The translations under genes and the position numbers were made by a program. The notes beneath the pieces are model-generated. The model was not told the DNA's origin, did no database searches, and saw nothing but the letters and a program-made list of their open reading frames with translations. Shown in pieces: positions 44,101 through 52,531 of a DNA stretch of 64,000 nucleotides. The stretch lies in contig NZ_JACHEM010000008.1 in NCBI RefSeq assembly GCF_014207445.1, forward strand, positions 1 to 64,000, given 5' to 3'. Within the stretch, counting starts at the first letter, position 1, and each line of letters begins with the position of its first letter. The DNA comes from Streptomyces candidus. Its GTDB lineage: Bacteria; Actinomycetota; Actinomycetes; Streptomycetales; Streptomycetaceae.

Positions 44101-44932
44101 CCGGCCCGCCGTGCGACGGGTCCGTCCCGGGGCCCTGCGCGGACCCCGCCGCGACCGCCCGGCCGCTCACCCGGTGGTGCGGGGCGCTGCCCCCGAAACG
44201 TCCGGCGGGCGCGGGCACGGCCGGCGTCCTGCTCACCCGCAGGTGCCCCTCCCCGTCCGGCGCGGTGGCCAGGGCGCTCTCGTGCGCGCCCGGGTGCGTG
44301 AGGCGCAGGGCGGATTCGCCGACCCGCAGCAGTGCGCCCGGGGTGAGGCGGACCTCGTGGGGGCCGACGTCCTGGCCGTCCAGCGTCGTGCCGTTCGTGG
44401 AGCCGGGGTCGGCGACGGTGACCCGGCCGTCCTCGGTGAGCGTCACCGTGCAGTGCAGCCGGGACACGTCGGGGTCGTCCAGCGGGACCTCCGCCTCGGC
44501 GGAGCGCCCGATCCGGATCCGGCCGCCGTGCAGCAGGTGCACACCGCCCGCGTCGGGTCCCGCCACCACCTGGAGCTGCGCCCGGTCGGACAGCTCGGGA
44601 GCCTCCTCGTCCGCCGGATGCTGGAGGGAGAGCACCGCCCCGTCCACCAGCGGGGGCTCGCCCAGGGCGCACCGCTGTGCGTCGAGGCGCTCGCGCCCGG
44701 CGTACACCACCACCGTGCCCGTGATCTCCGGGCTGCCCTTGCCCTGGGCCGCGGCGGCCAGGCCCGAGGAGACCGCGGCCAGTGGTGTTCCGGCGGGGGC
44801 GGTGACGAGCACGTCGCACACCACGGAAGTGGCCGGGGGCGTACCCGCGGTGGCTCCGGGCGCGGGCGCGCCCGGGGCGGCGCCTCTGCTCTGGCCGCTG
44901 CGCGGCGCGAGGACGGTCAGCCGGATCTGCAT
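41171..44932 (-). CDS. FHA domain / FtsK-SpoIIIE-like ATPase protein
   Basis: A 1253-residue cytoplasmic protein. N-terminal beta region, then an FHA domain (about residues 120-205: RIRIGRS, SRLHC, GSTNGTTLDGQ) that should bind phosphothreonine. A ~220-residue disordered stretch follows. Next is a degenerate FtsK/EccC-like module (VGLREAGSLGLAGPRARLAG) and a second module with Walker A GPAGSGRTELLR near residue 796, interrupted by a long Ser/Gly/Pro insert, and ending with LVVLVDDLDALVAPALG near residue 1082. It resembles the tandem ATPase arrangement of EccC but lacks membrane helices. It diverges from the PkaA kinase gene. Its substrate is unknown. Confidence 0.85.
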   Translation of the reverse strand: MQIRLTVLAPRSGQSRGAAPGAPAPGATAGTPPATSVVCDVLVTAPAGTPLAAVSSGLAAAAQGKGSPEITGTVVVYAGRERLDAQRCALGEPPLVDGAVLSLQHPADEEAPELSDRAQLQVVAGPDAGGVHLLHGGRIRIGRSAEAEVPLDDPDVSRLHCTVTLTEDGRVTVADPGSTNGTTLDGQDVGPHEVRLTPGALLRVGESALRLTHPGAHESALATAPDGEGHLRVSRTPAVPAPAGRFGGSAPHHRVSGRAVAAGSAQGPGTDPSHGGPGPASYGSGGAVHGRIPLGHGTGGQPPFAGTADRTHAAGQSFGTDGLGGDGTAPGAHPGGRGTDAGLPGATDTGTTAPEAAKRRSGIGGWARRLAGGRTGTTHDCADRGTEPPTAHAGNAGPRADPPAAAHASLTPHGQATSPSAVAPDAWPDAATLLLTALLPGPRLWERGPDHPESLVLRLGTADRPTPDGAGLLPAVPVTVGLREAGSLGLAGPRARLAGLARSVVAQLAALHSPTDLEIVLISADRARPVEDRIREWGWLGWLPHLRPAHGQDCRLLLAHDREQASARVAELLRRTEEGPLEPGGPRTVVIVDGDPGSAGLRESVARLAAHGAAHGIHLLCLAETAAASPLSPVEATYGAACAAAPAFRECGAAALLSGDVATAVRVLRTSGGHSAGHGTLAAVDAVSAAWAERFARALAPLRTDAADAGAGIGADGSRAGTRPGRLSAAVLPPTARLLDELGLARATPASLMARWAAAADDEQVPGATRAWAVLGAGPRGPVCADLATDGPHLLIEGPAGSGRTELLRTAAASLSAAARPDRLGLVLVDGAGGERGDGLRACTELPHASTHLVASDPVRMREFAQALGAELKRRDELLGGLHFADWHAGRPEDAVASGGAEEVAERLVTQRRAPSSDARRADVPAARSAHPRTGYGPQGTSRTDQASGAHLLDSPSSSARSVNGGHAAGAPAAGRPGPGQHPAADPRSPEPAATPYGQSGDPYAAIGTRRGEAREGAAGRESGPDRATGSLPRPRTDPRADIEAPGTGTLRLRPAAARERERQAAAQAGSGPSPLPRLVVLVDDLDALVAPALGSPGRPSAGSVVRALEAVARHGERLGVHLVAASARPDRTADTELARGERLLRVVLDPQPVAPAPEEPAPGRGRLLHPDGTVTPFQGGRVTGRIPRTATQRPTVVPLEWERMGDPPTRRPVRELGNGPTDLALLASALDRAARTVNAAPLPPLLTPQEVR

Positions 44933-45422
44933 CGCGTCAGCGGTCCCTTCTGCGCGAGGCGCCCGGCGGAGGGGTCCCGAGGAGGAGCCGGCCTGCCCGC
45001 CGCCCCCGCGATGTCCCCCCACCCGGCACGGACGCGTCGTCCGGTACAGGTCGGCACTCGCCGCGGGGGTCGAGGAATTCAGCCGCCTCGCCCGCCCCAT
45101 GGTTCTGTGCTGAGGGCATCCTCGCACCTGCCACTGACAATTCACCCGCCGCCCGGCATGAAGTGATCTTGAATGATCGGCGATGGGCGTAAAAAGTGCC
45201 TGGTTGGGGCACGGGCGGACAACCGTGACGTATCGCGCACGGGTGTGCGGCAACCATCCGTACGAGGCATGCGTCTTCCCCCGGAAGCGCGTCCGCCCCG
45301 TGCCCCGTTCGGCGCACTACAGTTGGGCGACCAGCCGGAAGCGTCCGGGGCCGGCACCCCGGAACGGACCGGAACGAGAATCACCGATCAGGGTCAGTCA
45401 CCGACCAGCAGGGAGTGCAGAC
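44933..45422. other. Divergent intergenic region between the FHA gene and pkaA
   Basis: 490 bp without a supported gene. An AT-rich patch at about 45155-45200 (GTGATCTTGAATGATCGGCG, with GATC-TTGAAT-GATC, then GTAAAAAGTGCC) is the likeliest promoter zone. The leftward FHA-gene promoter should also lie here. Upstream reading frames in line with pkaA have no ribosome binding site and do not resemble the kinase family. Confidence 0.5.
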
Positions 45423-47081
45423 GTGCGGCCGGTAGGCAGCAAGTACCTGCTTGAGCAGCCGCTCGGGCGCGGAGCCACGGGCACCGTCTGGCGCGCCCGC
45501 CAGCGGGAGACCGCGGGAGCCGAAGCGGCCGTGGCGGGACAGCCCGGCGAGACCGTCGCGATCAAGGTCCTCAAGGAGGAGCTGGCGAACGACGCGGACG
45601 TGGTGATGCGCTTCCTGCGCGAGCGCTCCGTCCTGCTGCGCCTGACGCACCCCAACATCGTGCGCACCCGCGACCTCGTCGTCGAGGGCGACCTGCTCGC
45701 CCTCGTCATGGACCTGATCGACGGCCCCGACCTGCACCGCTACCTCCGCGAGAACGGCCCCCTCACCCCCGTCGCCGCCTCCCTGCTCACCGCGCAGATC
45801 GCCGACGCCCTCGCCGCGAGCCACGCGGACGGCGTCGTGCACCGCGACCTCAAGCCCGCGAACGTCCTGCTCGACGAGCGCGACGGCGCGATGCACCCGA
45901 TGCTCACCGACTTCGGCATCGCCCGCCTCGCGGACTCCCCGGGCCTCACCCGTACCCACGAGTTCGTCGGCACGCCGGCCTACGTCGCGCCGGAGTCCGC
46001 CGAGGGCCGGCCGCAGACCTCCGCCGTCGACATCTACGGCGCGGGCATCCTGCTGTACGAACTGCTCACCGGCAGGCCTCCGTTCGCGGGCGGCACCGCG
46101 CTCGAAGTGCTGCACCGCCACCTCAGCGAGGAGCCGCGCCGGCCCACCACCGTCCCCGAACCGCTGTGGACGGTCATCGAGCGCTGCCTGCGCAAGGAGC
46201 CCGACGAGCGGCCCAGCGCCGAGAACCTGGCCCGCGCGCTGCGCACCGTCGCCGCCGGCATCGGCGTGCACTCCACGTCCGCCCAGGTCGAGGCCGCCCT
46301 GGGGGTGGGCGCGCTGCTCGCCCCCGACCCGGCTCCCGCACCCGTGCCCGACACCGGCGCGTCCGGCGACGCCGACCCCACGCAGGTGCTGCCGAGCAAC
46401 GCCGGCTCGTACGACCCGGGCGCCCCCACCAGCGTGCTGCCGCAGACCGGCGCGGGCCAGGGCCGGGGCGGGCACGGCCCGCACGGCGCGGCCGATCCCA
46501 CCGCGGTCCTGCCGCCGGTGCCCCCGCGCCCGGCCGGCACGCCCGCGGGCTCGCCCACCGGGGCCGGACCCGAGGACCCGCACCCCTGGCAGAACCAACT
46601 GCGCCAGGTCCGTGACCGCAACGAGCAGACGCAGGTGCAGTACCTGGACCCGAGCCAGGACCCGCTGCGCCGCCGCCCGCAGCGCCAGCCGCAGCAGCCG
46701 TCCCAGCAGCCCCAGCCGCAGCGACCGCCCCAGCGGCAGCAGCAGCAGTACGCACCCGAGCACCGCCGGCCGCAGCCGCCGCCCCCGCAGCAGCGGTACG
46801 CACCCCCGCCGCCGCAGCCCCAGGCGCCCGCTCCGCGCGAGCCCCGGCCGCCCCGCGAGCCGCGCCGCCGCAGCGCCAACCCGATGCGGATCCCCGGCCT
46901 CGGCTGCCTCAAGGGCTGTCTGTTCACCCTCGTTCTGCTGTTCGTCGCGGGCTGGCTGATCTGGGAGCTGACGCCGCTTCAGGAGTGGATCGGCACCACC
47001 AAGGGCTTCTTCGAGCAGATCGGCGACTGGTTCACCGACATCAAGAACTTCGTGGAAGGGCTGGGCGGCTCCAACCCTTAA
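45423..47081 (+). CDS. pkaA: Membrane Ser/Thr protein kinase (PkaA-type)
   Basis: A 552-residue eukaryotic-type kinase. Kinase domain residues ~8-265: glycine loop LGRGATGTV, catalytic Lys in VAIKVL, active loop HRDLKPANVLLDE, DFGIARL and the APE-like segment VAPESAEGR. Then a ~220-residue Pro/Gln-rich juxtamembrane linker with two TQVLP/TSVLP-like motifs, one membrane helix near residues 496-515 (LFTLVLLFVAGWLIWEL), and a short outside tail of ~35 residues. The GTG start follows GGGAG 8 bases upstream. Arrangement beside a second kinase and prfB matches the pkaA-pkaB pair of S. coelicolor. The adjacent FHA protein is a candidate target. Confidence 0.92.
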   Translation: MRPVGSKYLLEQPLGRGATGTVWRARQRETAGAEAAVAGQPGETVAIKVLKEELANDADVVMRFLRERSVLLRLTHPNIVRTRDLVVEGDLLALVMDLIDGPDLHRYLRENGPLTPVAASLLTAQIADALAASHADGVVHRDLKPANVLLDERDGAMHPMLTDFGIARLADSPGLTRTHEFVGTPAYVAPESAEGRPQTSAVDIYGAGILLYELLTGRPPFAGGTALEVLHRHLSEEPRRPTTVPEPLWTVIERCLRKEPDERPSAENLARALRTVAAGIGVHSTSAQVEAALGVGALLAPDPAPAPVPDTGASGDADPTQVLPSNAGSYDPGAPTSVLPQTGAGQGRGGHGPHGAADPTAVLPPVPPRPAGTPAGSPTGAGPEDPHPWQNQLRQVRDRNEQTQVQYLDPSQDPLRRRPQRQPQQPSQQPQPQRPPQRQQQQYAPEHRRPQPPPPQQRYAPPPPQPQAPAPREPRPPREPRRRSANPMRIPGLGCLKGCLFTLVLLFVAGWLIWELTPLQEWIGTTKGFFEQIGDWFTDIKNFVEGLGGSNP

Positions 47082-47118
47082 CCGGCTCCGGCCAGTACGC
47101 CGTAAGACCGATAAGTCG

Positions 47119-47160
47119 ACTTCTGGGGGCGAAATCCGCACGGATTTCGCCCCCAGAAGT
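47119..47160. terminator. 42-bp perfect palindrome (20-bp stem) between pkaA and pkaB
   Basis: ACTTCTGGGGGCGAAATCCG is followed by CA and then by its exact complement in reverse, ending at 47160. The stem is 20 bp with no mismatch. It starts 37 bases after the pkaA stop and could end pkaA transcription or moderate read-through to pkaB. There is no T-tract. Confidence 0.75.
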
Positions 47161-47253
47161 ACGGGATGACGCCGTGCACGGGCCATCCTGGGCATTCAAC
47201 GCTCCGTCGGCGGCGTACTTTGAGGGCCGACGCCAGCCGCTGAGGGAGCAGTC

Positions 47254-48510
47254 TTGGCACGGAAAATCGGCAGCCGGTACACCGCCCACCAGATCCTCGG
47301 GCGAGGCAGCGCGGGCACGGTGTGGCTGGGCGAGGGACCCGAGGGCCCCGTCGCCATCAAGATGCTGCGCGAGGACCTCTCGTCCGACCAGGAACTGGTC
47401 GGACGGTTCGTCCAGGAGCGCACCGCACTTCTCAAACTCGACCACCCGCACGTCGTCTCCGTCCGCGACCTCGTCGTCGACGGCAACGACCTCGCCCTCG
47501 TCATGGACCTGGTGCGGGGCACCGACCTGCGCACCCGCCTCGACCGCGAGCGCCGCCTCGCCCCCGAGGCGGCCGTCGCCATCGCCGCCGACATCGCCGA
47601 CGGTCTGGCCGCGGCACACGCCGCCCAGATCGTGCACCGCGACGTCAAGCCCGAGAACGTCCTGCTGGACATGCAGGGCCCGCTCGGTCCCGGCGGCGCC
47701 CACCCCGCCCTCCTCACCGACTTCGGCGTCGCCAAGCTGATCGACACCCCGCGCCGCACCAAGGCCACGAAGATCATCGGTACGCCCGACTACCTGGCCC
47801 CGGAGATCGTCGAGGGGCTGCCGCCGCGCGCCGCCGTGGACATCTACGCCCTGGCGACCGTGCTGTACGAGCTGTTGGCGGGGTTCACCCCGTTCGGCGG
47901 GGGGCACCCGGGTGCGGTGCTGCGCAGGCACGTCACGGAGACGGTCGTTCCGCTGCCGGGCATCCCGGAGGAGCTGTGGCAGCTCATAGTGCAGTGCCTC
48001 GCCAAGGCCCCTGCGTCACGGCTGCGGGCCTCCGAGCTTGCCGCCGGACTGCGGGAGCAGCTGCCGTCGCTGGCCGGCATGCCGCCGCTGGACGTGGACG
48101 AGCCGGACACCGGGAACGGATCCGAGAGCTCCGCGCCGGAGGAGGCGCCCGCGTACGACGAGGGCCGGGGGATGCCCGCGCCCCCGCGGCGGGGGGCCGT
48201 GCCGCTCGTCCCCGGCTCCACCGCCGACTCCAACCGGGACACCCACACCTCGATGCGGGTGCCGGCACCGGACGAACTGGCCGGCGGACCGCTGGGGACG
48301 GCGCGGGTGCCGCGCAGCCCGAACGACCGGCGGCCGGGGTCCGCCCGGCACCGGTCCGAGGTGCGCAGGCGACGGCTGGTCATGACGACCCTGGCAGTCG
48401 GGCTGCTCGCCGCGGTGGGCGTGGGCGGATGGCTGGTGGCGTCGTCCTCCGGGGAGGACGGGCAGGAGCCGGGGCCGGGGACGAGTCGGACGGCGCCGGT
48501 GCGGCCGTAA
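47254..48510 (+). CDS. pkaB: Membrane Ser/Thr protein kinase (PkaB-type)
   Basis: A 418-residue kinase. Kinase domain ~8-270: LGRGSAGTV, VAIKML, HRDVKPENVLLDM, DFGVAKL and LAPEIVEG. Unlike PkaA, it has a basic stretch RHRSEVRRRRLVM next to a membrane helix near residues 375-397 (TTLAVGLLAAVGVGGWLVAS) and a very short outside tail. The start codon is TTG, supported by GAGGGAGCA 6 bases before it and by the conserved MARKIGSRYTAHQILG opening. It is the second of the kinase pair, in the same direction as PkaA, with a large palindrome between. Confidence 0.93.
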   Translation: MARKIGSRYTAHQILGRGSAGTVWLGEGPEGPVAIKMLREDLSSDQELVGRFVQERTALLKLDHPHVVSVRDLVVDGNDLALVMDLVRGTDLRTRLDRERRLAPEAAVAIAADIADGLAAAHAAQIVHRDVKPENVLLDMQGPLGPGGAHPALLTDFGVAKLIDTPRRTKATKIIGTPDYLAPEIVEGLPPRAAVDIYALATVLYELLAGFTPFGGGHPGAVLRRHVTETVVPLPGIPEELWQLIVQCLAKAPASRLRASELAAGLREQLPSLAGMPPLDVDEPDTGNGSESSAPEEAPAYDEGRGMPAPPRRGAVPLVPGSTADSNRDTHTSMRVPAPDELAGGPLGTARVPRSPNDRRPGSARHRSEVRRRRLVMTTLAVGLLAAVGVGGWLVASSSGEDGQEPGPGTSRTAPVRP

Positions 48511-48664
48511 GGTGCGGGCGGGTGTACGGGGGCGGGGGCGGGCATAGGGGGCCACCGGGGGCGGGGCCGCTTCGCCGCCCGAGGTGCTGACGTGCGGGCG
48601 GCCCCGCTGCCCAGGGGCTACCGCCCGGGTGGGGTGGGATCCCGTACCGGTTACGCTGGTGCAC

Positions 48665-49771
48665 GTGGCAGTCGTCGATGTATCCGAAGAGCTGAAGTCC
48701 CTCTCCTCGACCATGGGGTCGATCGAGGCCGTCCTGGACCTCGACAGGATGAGGGCCGACATCGCCGTGCTCGAAGAGCAGGCCGCGGCGCCGTCCCTGT
48801 GGGACGATCCCGACGCCGCCCAGAAGATCACCAGCAAGCTCTCCCACCTGCAGGCCGAGCTCCGCAAGACCGAGACCCTGCGCGGCAGGATCGACGACGT
48901 CGCGCTCATGTTCGAGCTCGCCGCCGACGAGGACGACGCGGACGCCCTCGCCGAGGCCGAGTCCGAGCTCGTCTCGGTACGCAAGGCGCTGGACGAGATG
49001 GAGGTTCGTACCCTCCTCTCCGGCGAGTACGACGAGCGCGAGGCCCTCGTCAACATCCGCGCCGAAGCGGGCGGCGTCGACGCCTCCGACTTCGCCGAGC
49101 GCCTCCAGCGCATGTACCTCCGCTGGGCGGAGCGGCACAACTACTCCACCGAGGTCTACGAGACGTCGTACGCCGAAGAGGCCGGCATCAAGTCGACCAC
49201 GTTCGTCGTCAAAGCCCCGTACGCCTACGGCACCCTCTCCGTCGAGCAGGGCACGCACCGCCTGGTGCGCATCTCGCCGTTCGACAACCAGGGCCGCCGT
49301 CAGACGTCCTTCGCGGGCGTCGAGGTCCTCCCGGTCGTCGAGAAGACCGACCACATCGACATCGACGAGACGGAGCTGCGGGTCGACGTGTACCGCGCGT
49401 CCGGTCCCGGTGGCCAGGGCGTCAACACGACCGACTCGGCGGTGCGCCTGACGCACATCCCGACCGGCATCGTCGTCTCCTGCCAGAACGAGCGCTCCCA
49501 GATCCAGAACAAGGCGAGCGCCATGAACGTCCTCCAGGCGAAGCTCCTGGAGCGCCGCCGCCAGGAGGAGCAGGCCGAGATGGACGCCCTCAAGGGCGAC
49601 GGCGGCAACTCCTGGGGCAACCAGATGCGTTCGTACGTCCTGCACCCGTACCAGATGGTCAAGGACCTGCGTACGGAGTTCGAGGTCGGCAACCCCCAGT
49701 CGGTCCTCGACGGAGAGATCGACGGCTTCCTGGAGGCCGGCATCCGCTGGCGCAAGCAGCAGGCGAAGTAG
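48665..49771 (+). CDS. prfB: Peptide chain release factor 2
   Basis: A 368-residue class-I release factor. The SPF anticodon-like motif ([11 protein letters not shown]) defines RF2, which reads UAA and UGA. The catalytic GGQ is in [17 protein letters not shown]. The gene is continuous without the in-frame UGA and +1 programmed frameshift near codon 26 found in E. coli and many bacteria, as usual for actinobacteria. The GTG start matches the family opening [16 protein letters not shown]. Transcribed between the kinase pair and the division genes. Confidence 0.97.
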   Translation: MAVVDVSEELKSLSSTMGSIEAVLDLDRMRADIAVLEEQAAAPSLWDDPDAAQKITSKLSHLQAELRKTETLRGRIDDVALMFELAADEDDADALAEAESELVSVRKALDEMEVRTLLSGEYDEREALVNIRAEAGGVDASDFAERLQRMYLRWAERHNYSTEVYETSYAEEAGIKSTTFVVKAPYAYGTLSVEQGTHRLVRISPFDNQGRRQTSFAGVEVLPVVEKTDHIDIDETELRVDVYRASGPGGQGVNTTDSAVRLTHIPTGIVVSCQNERSQIQNKASAMNVLQAKLLERRRQEEQAEMDALKGDGGNSWGNQMRSYVLHPYQMVKDLRTEFEVGNPQSVLDGEIDGFLEAGIRWRKQQAK

Positions 49772-49815
49772 GACCGACCGCACCACGCGGCCGCCGTTCG
49801 GCGGCCCACAACGAC

Positions 49816-49854
49816 GAGCGCGCCGGCGTCCCCCCGAGGGGCGTCGGCGCGCTC
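49816..49854 (+). terminator. Terminator after prfB
   Basis: GAGCGCGCCGGCGTCCCC pairs with GGGGCGTCGGCGCGCTC (about 17 bp with a bulge and a wobble). It is 45 bases past the prfB stop. Confidence 0.75.
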
Positions 49855-50143
49855 CCGTTCCAGGAGCGGCCATCGGACATGTCACAAGGCTGTGCACATC
49901 GGGCGGGCAAGTGATCGTAAATCCGGCATCACGGTCGGAACGACCTTGACGTCATTCTTATGGCTGGGGGAGTGTGGCGGGCAGCATGCGTATGTCTGGG
50001 GCGGGTGTGAACGGGGGCCGGTGGGCGGCCTCTTGACGAGGCGGTCCCGTGAACTGACATCCCCGCCAAGACCGTTGCCCCTGCATTGCTGCTCCAATGA
50101 CGAGTTTTCGAAAGCTCAGCCAGCTACTGGGGGTAGCAACCAG
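49855..50143 (+). other. Upstream region of the LAxTG protein gene
   Basis: About 290 bp without a supported gene. CTTGACGTCATTCTTATGG near 49945-49963 offers a TTGACG -35-like hexamer in an AT-richer patch, but I cannot identify a convincing -10 at the right distance. CTACTGGGGGTAGC just before the ATG at 50144 contains the probable ribosome binding site. GTTTTCGAAAGCTC at 50104 is a small palindrome. Confidence 0.35.
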
Positions 50144-51175
50144 ATGACCAACAAGATGCGGGTCCGCGTCGCGCGCATAGCCGCGGGAGCGGTGATCGCC
50201 GCAGGAGCGTCGCTGACCGCAGCGGGCGTCGCCCAGGCCGTCGGCAACGACGGAAGTGTGCAGGCCGACCTCGGCGCGGTTCAGGTGGAGGCCGGAATCG
50301 ATGTCGCGGACGGCGACCCGACGGGCGGGGCCGCCGCCACCGGTGGTGCCGCTGCTGCTGCCGGGGGCGGCGAAATCGGCGGCGCGGACCCGGGCGGCGT
50401 GAACGGCGGCGCTGGTGGCGCGGCTGCTGCCGGTGGTGCCGGGGCCGGTGGCGCGTCCGCTGCCGCCGGCGGTGCCGAGACCGGTGGCGCGGCCACCAGC
50501 GGCGGGGCGGCTGCCGCCGGTGGTGCTGCGACTGGTGGCGCGGCCGGCGCCGGCGGTGCTGTGGCCGGTGGTGCGGCCGCCGCTGGTGGTGCCGCGACTG
50601 GTGGTGCTGCGACTGGTGGTGCGGCTGTCGCTGGTGGTGCCGCTGCCGCTGGTGCTGCGACTGGTGGTGGCGCTGCGACTGGTGGTGCTGTGGCCGGTGG
50701 TTCGGACGCCACGGGTGGTGCTGTGGGCGGTGGCGCGGCTGCGGCCGGCGGCGCTGCCGACGGTGGTGCCACGAACGGTGGTGCCACGAACGGTGGCGCT
50801 GCCGACGGTGGTGCCACGAACGGTGGCGCTGCTGACGGTGGTGCCACGAACGGTGGTGCCGCGAACGCCGGTGCCGCCACCGGTGGCGGCACCGACCCCT
50901 CCACGCCGCCCGCCGTCGACCCGTCGACGCCCGGAACCTCCGGCGGAAGCGGCGACGTGGCCCTGGCCGGCGGCACCGTCGGCGGTGGTAACAACACCGA
51001 CGTCGACAGCGTCGCCAACCGCCCCGTCGAGCAGGCCAAGCCCAAGGACGAGCTGGCCGCGACCGGCGCGGGCGACACCACGCTCCTGATGGTCGGCGCC
51101 GCGACGATGATCGCCGGTGGCATCGCCTTCCGCTTCCTGCCCCTCCTGGGCGGCCGGGGCGGCAACGCGGCCTGA
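50144..51175 (+). CDS. LAxTG-anchored cell-wall protein, Gly/Ala repeat-rich
   Basis: A 343-residue secreted protein. Signal peptide residues 1-33 (RIAAGAVIAAGASLTAAGVAQA). Residues ~55-265 consist of GGAA-, ATGG- and DGGATNG-type repeats, almost only Gly, Ala, Thr, Asn and Asp. At residues 304-308 is LAATG, followed by a membrane helix (TLLMVGAATMIAGGIAF) and a short basic end: a sortase signal of the LAxTG type recognized by class-E sortases of Streptomyces. The protein is therefore covalently wall-attached. No known function. At DNA level the repeats are GGTGGT-rich and prone to slippage. Length may vary between strains. Confidence 0.85.
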   Translation: MTNKMRVRVARIAAGAVIAAGASLTAAGVAQAVGNDGSVQADLGAVQVEAGIDVADGDPTGGAAATGGAAAAAGGGEIGGADPGGVNGGAGGAAAAGGAGAGGASAAAGGAETGGAATSGGAAAAGGAATGGAAGAGGAVAGGAAAAGGAATGGAATGGAAVAGGAAAAGAATGGGAATGGAVAGGSDATGGAVGGGAAAAGGAADGGATNGGATNGGAADGGATNGGAADGGATNGGAANAGAATGGGTDPSTPPAVDPSTPGTSGGSGDVALAGGTVGGGNNTDVDSVANRPVEQAKPKDELAATGAGDTTLLMVGAATMIAGGIAFRFLPLLGGRGGNAA

Positions 51176-51260
51176 CCGGCCCGATCTGCCCGCCGGGCGC
51201 CCGTTTCAGGGCACCCGGTCCGGCGAGCACACCCGCACGACAAGTGCCACGGCACGACGG

Positions 51261-51298
51261 GAGGGGCCCGGAGCGCATTCCAGCGCTCCGGGCCCCTC
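51261..51298. terminator. Terminator after the LAxTG protein gene
   Basis: GAGGGGCCCGGAGCGC pairs perfectly with GCGCTCCGGGCCCCTC around the loop ATTCCA, followed by TTCG. It serves both this gene and the convergent small gene. Confidence 0.88.
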
Positions 51299-51370
51299 TT
51301 CGTACGTTCCCGCGCTCCCCGTGCCGCCCGCGTACACCCGTAACCCCGGGTGATCACACCTCAAGGCCTG

Positions 51371-51565
51371 CTAGGCGGCCTGGTGGGCCACCAGGGTCAT
51401 CGCCGCCACCAGTATCAGCAGCAGCGACACCAGTGCCGCCGGGCTGAGCTGGGAGAACGGGTTCTGCTGCTGCTCAAGGCGCTGTCTGCTCGCCCGGCAC
51501 GTCGGGCAGCGGCCCTCGGCCACCGGTCCCGCGCAGTTCGCGCACACCAACCGGTCATAGGTCAT
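51371..51565 (-). CDS. Small zinc-ribbon membrane protein
   Basis: A 64-residue protein. An N-terminal zinc-ribbon with two CxxC pairs ([16 protein letters not shown], residues ~8-23) is followed by a short Gln-rich hinge and one C-terminal membrane helix ([18 protein letters not shown]). Signal-anchored topology with the zinc end in the cytoplasm is likely. The ATG at 51565 has a strong ribosome binding site (GGAGAAGGAGAG). No family that I recognise by name. It lies between the LAxTG protein gene and ftsE, opposite in direction to both. Possibly a regulator of a membrane complex; that is speculation. Confidence 0.75.
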   Translation of the reverse strand: MTYDRLVCANCAGPVAEGRCPTCRASRQRLEQQQNPFSQLSPAALVSLLLILVAAMTLVAHQAA

Positions 51566-51831
51566 GCGCTCTCCTTCTCCGGTCACCGGCCGCACACTCC
51601 GGGCAACGCCCTCGACACTTCGCGTTCTCTCCCCATAACGTCGAGGGAAACGCATCCGTTCCCCTCCACTGTGCCAGCCGGCCGCCCGATCGGCGCGGGC
51701 CGGGCCGGACCGTCACCCCCGGCCACCCCGCAAACCGGAGCAAACACCTCACCGGAGGGCAGCCGCCTGCGGGCGCCGGGCCGGGTCGCGTATGGTCACG
51801 CTCACCTACTCCCGGCGACCGTGGTGCACCT

Positions 51832-52521
51832 GTGATCCGATTCGACAACGTGTCCAAGTCCTACCCGAAGCAGAACCGTCCCGCGCTGCGGGACGTCTCC
51901 CTGGAGGTCGAAAAGGGCGAGTTCGTCTTCCTGGTCGGATCCTCCGGCTCCGGTAAATCCACCTTCCTCCGGCTGCTGCTGCGCGAGGAGCGCGCCAGTC
52001 AGGGGCAGGTGCACGTCCTGGGCAAGGACCTCGCGCGCCTGTCCAACTGGAAAGTGCCGCAGATGCGCCGCCAGCTCGGCTGCGTCTTCCAGGACTTCCG
52101 GCTGCTGCCCAACAAGACCGTGGCCGAGAACGTCGCCTTCGCGCAGGAGGTCATCGGCAAGCCGCGCGGCGAGATCCGCAAGGCCGTCCCCCAGGTGCTC
52201 GACCTGGTCGGCCTGGGCGGCAAGGAGGACCGGATGCCCGGCGAGCTCTCCGGCGGTGAGCAGCAGCGCGTGGCCATCGCGCGGGCCTTCGTCAACCGCC
52301 CGATGCTGCTGATCGCGGACGAGCCGACCGGCAACCTCGACCCCCAGACCTCCGTCGGCATCATGAAGCTGCTGGACCGCATCAACCGCACCGGCACCAC
52401 TGTGGTGATGGCGACCCACGACCAGCAGATCGTCGACCAGATGCGCAAGCGCGTCATCGAACTCGAGAAGGGCCGTCTCGTACGCGACCAGTCTCGCGGC
52501 GTCTACGGCTACCAGCACTGA
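51832..52521 (+). CDS. ftsE: Cell division ATP-binding protein FtsE
   Basis: A 229-residue ABC ATPase. Walker [17 protein letters not shown]-loop [12 protein letters not shown], signature [16 protein letters not shown] and Walker [13 protein letters not shown], with switch His in ATHDQ. FtsE with FtsX controls peptidoglycan hydrolases at the septum rather than transport. The GTG start is 10 bases after ACC GTGGTGCACC; no strong Shine-Dalgarno. ftsX follows 10 bases after its stop. Confidence 0.96.
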   Translation: MIRFDNVSKSYPKQNRPALRDVSLEVEKGEFVFLVGSSGSGKSTFLRLLLREERASQGQVHVLGKDLARLSNWKVPQMRRQLGCVFQDFRLLPNKTVAENVAFAQEVIGKPRGEIRKAVPQVLDLVGLGGKEDRMPGELSGGEQQRVAIARAFVNRPMLLIADEPTGNLDPQTSVGIMKLLDRINRTGTTVVMATHDQQIVDQMRKRVIELEKGRLVRDQSRGVYGYQH

Positions 52522-52531
52522 AAGGACGCCG

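Noticed and set aside
41171..44932. A type VII secretion locus because of the EccC-like ATPase modules
   Set aside because: No WxG100, EccB, EccD, EccE or mycosin gene is nearby, and the protein has no membrane helices.
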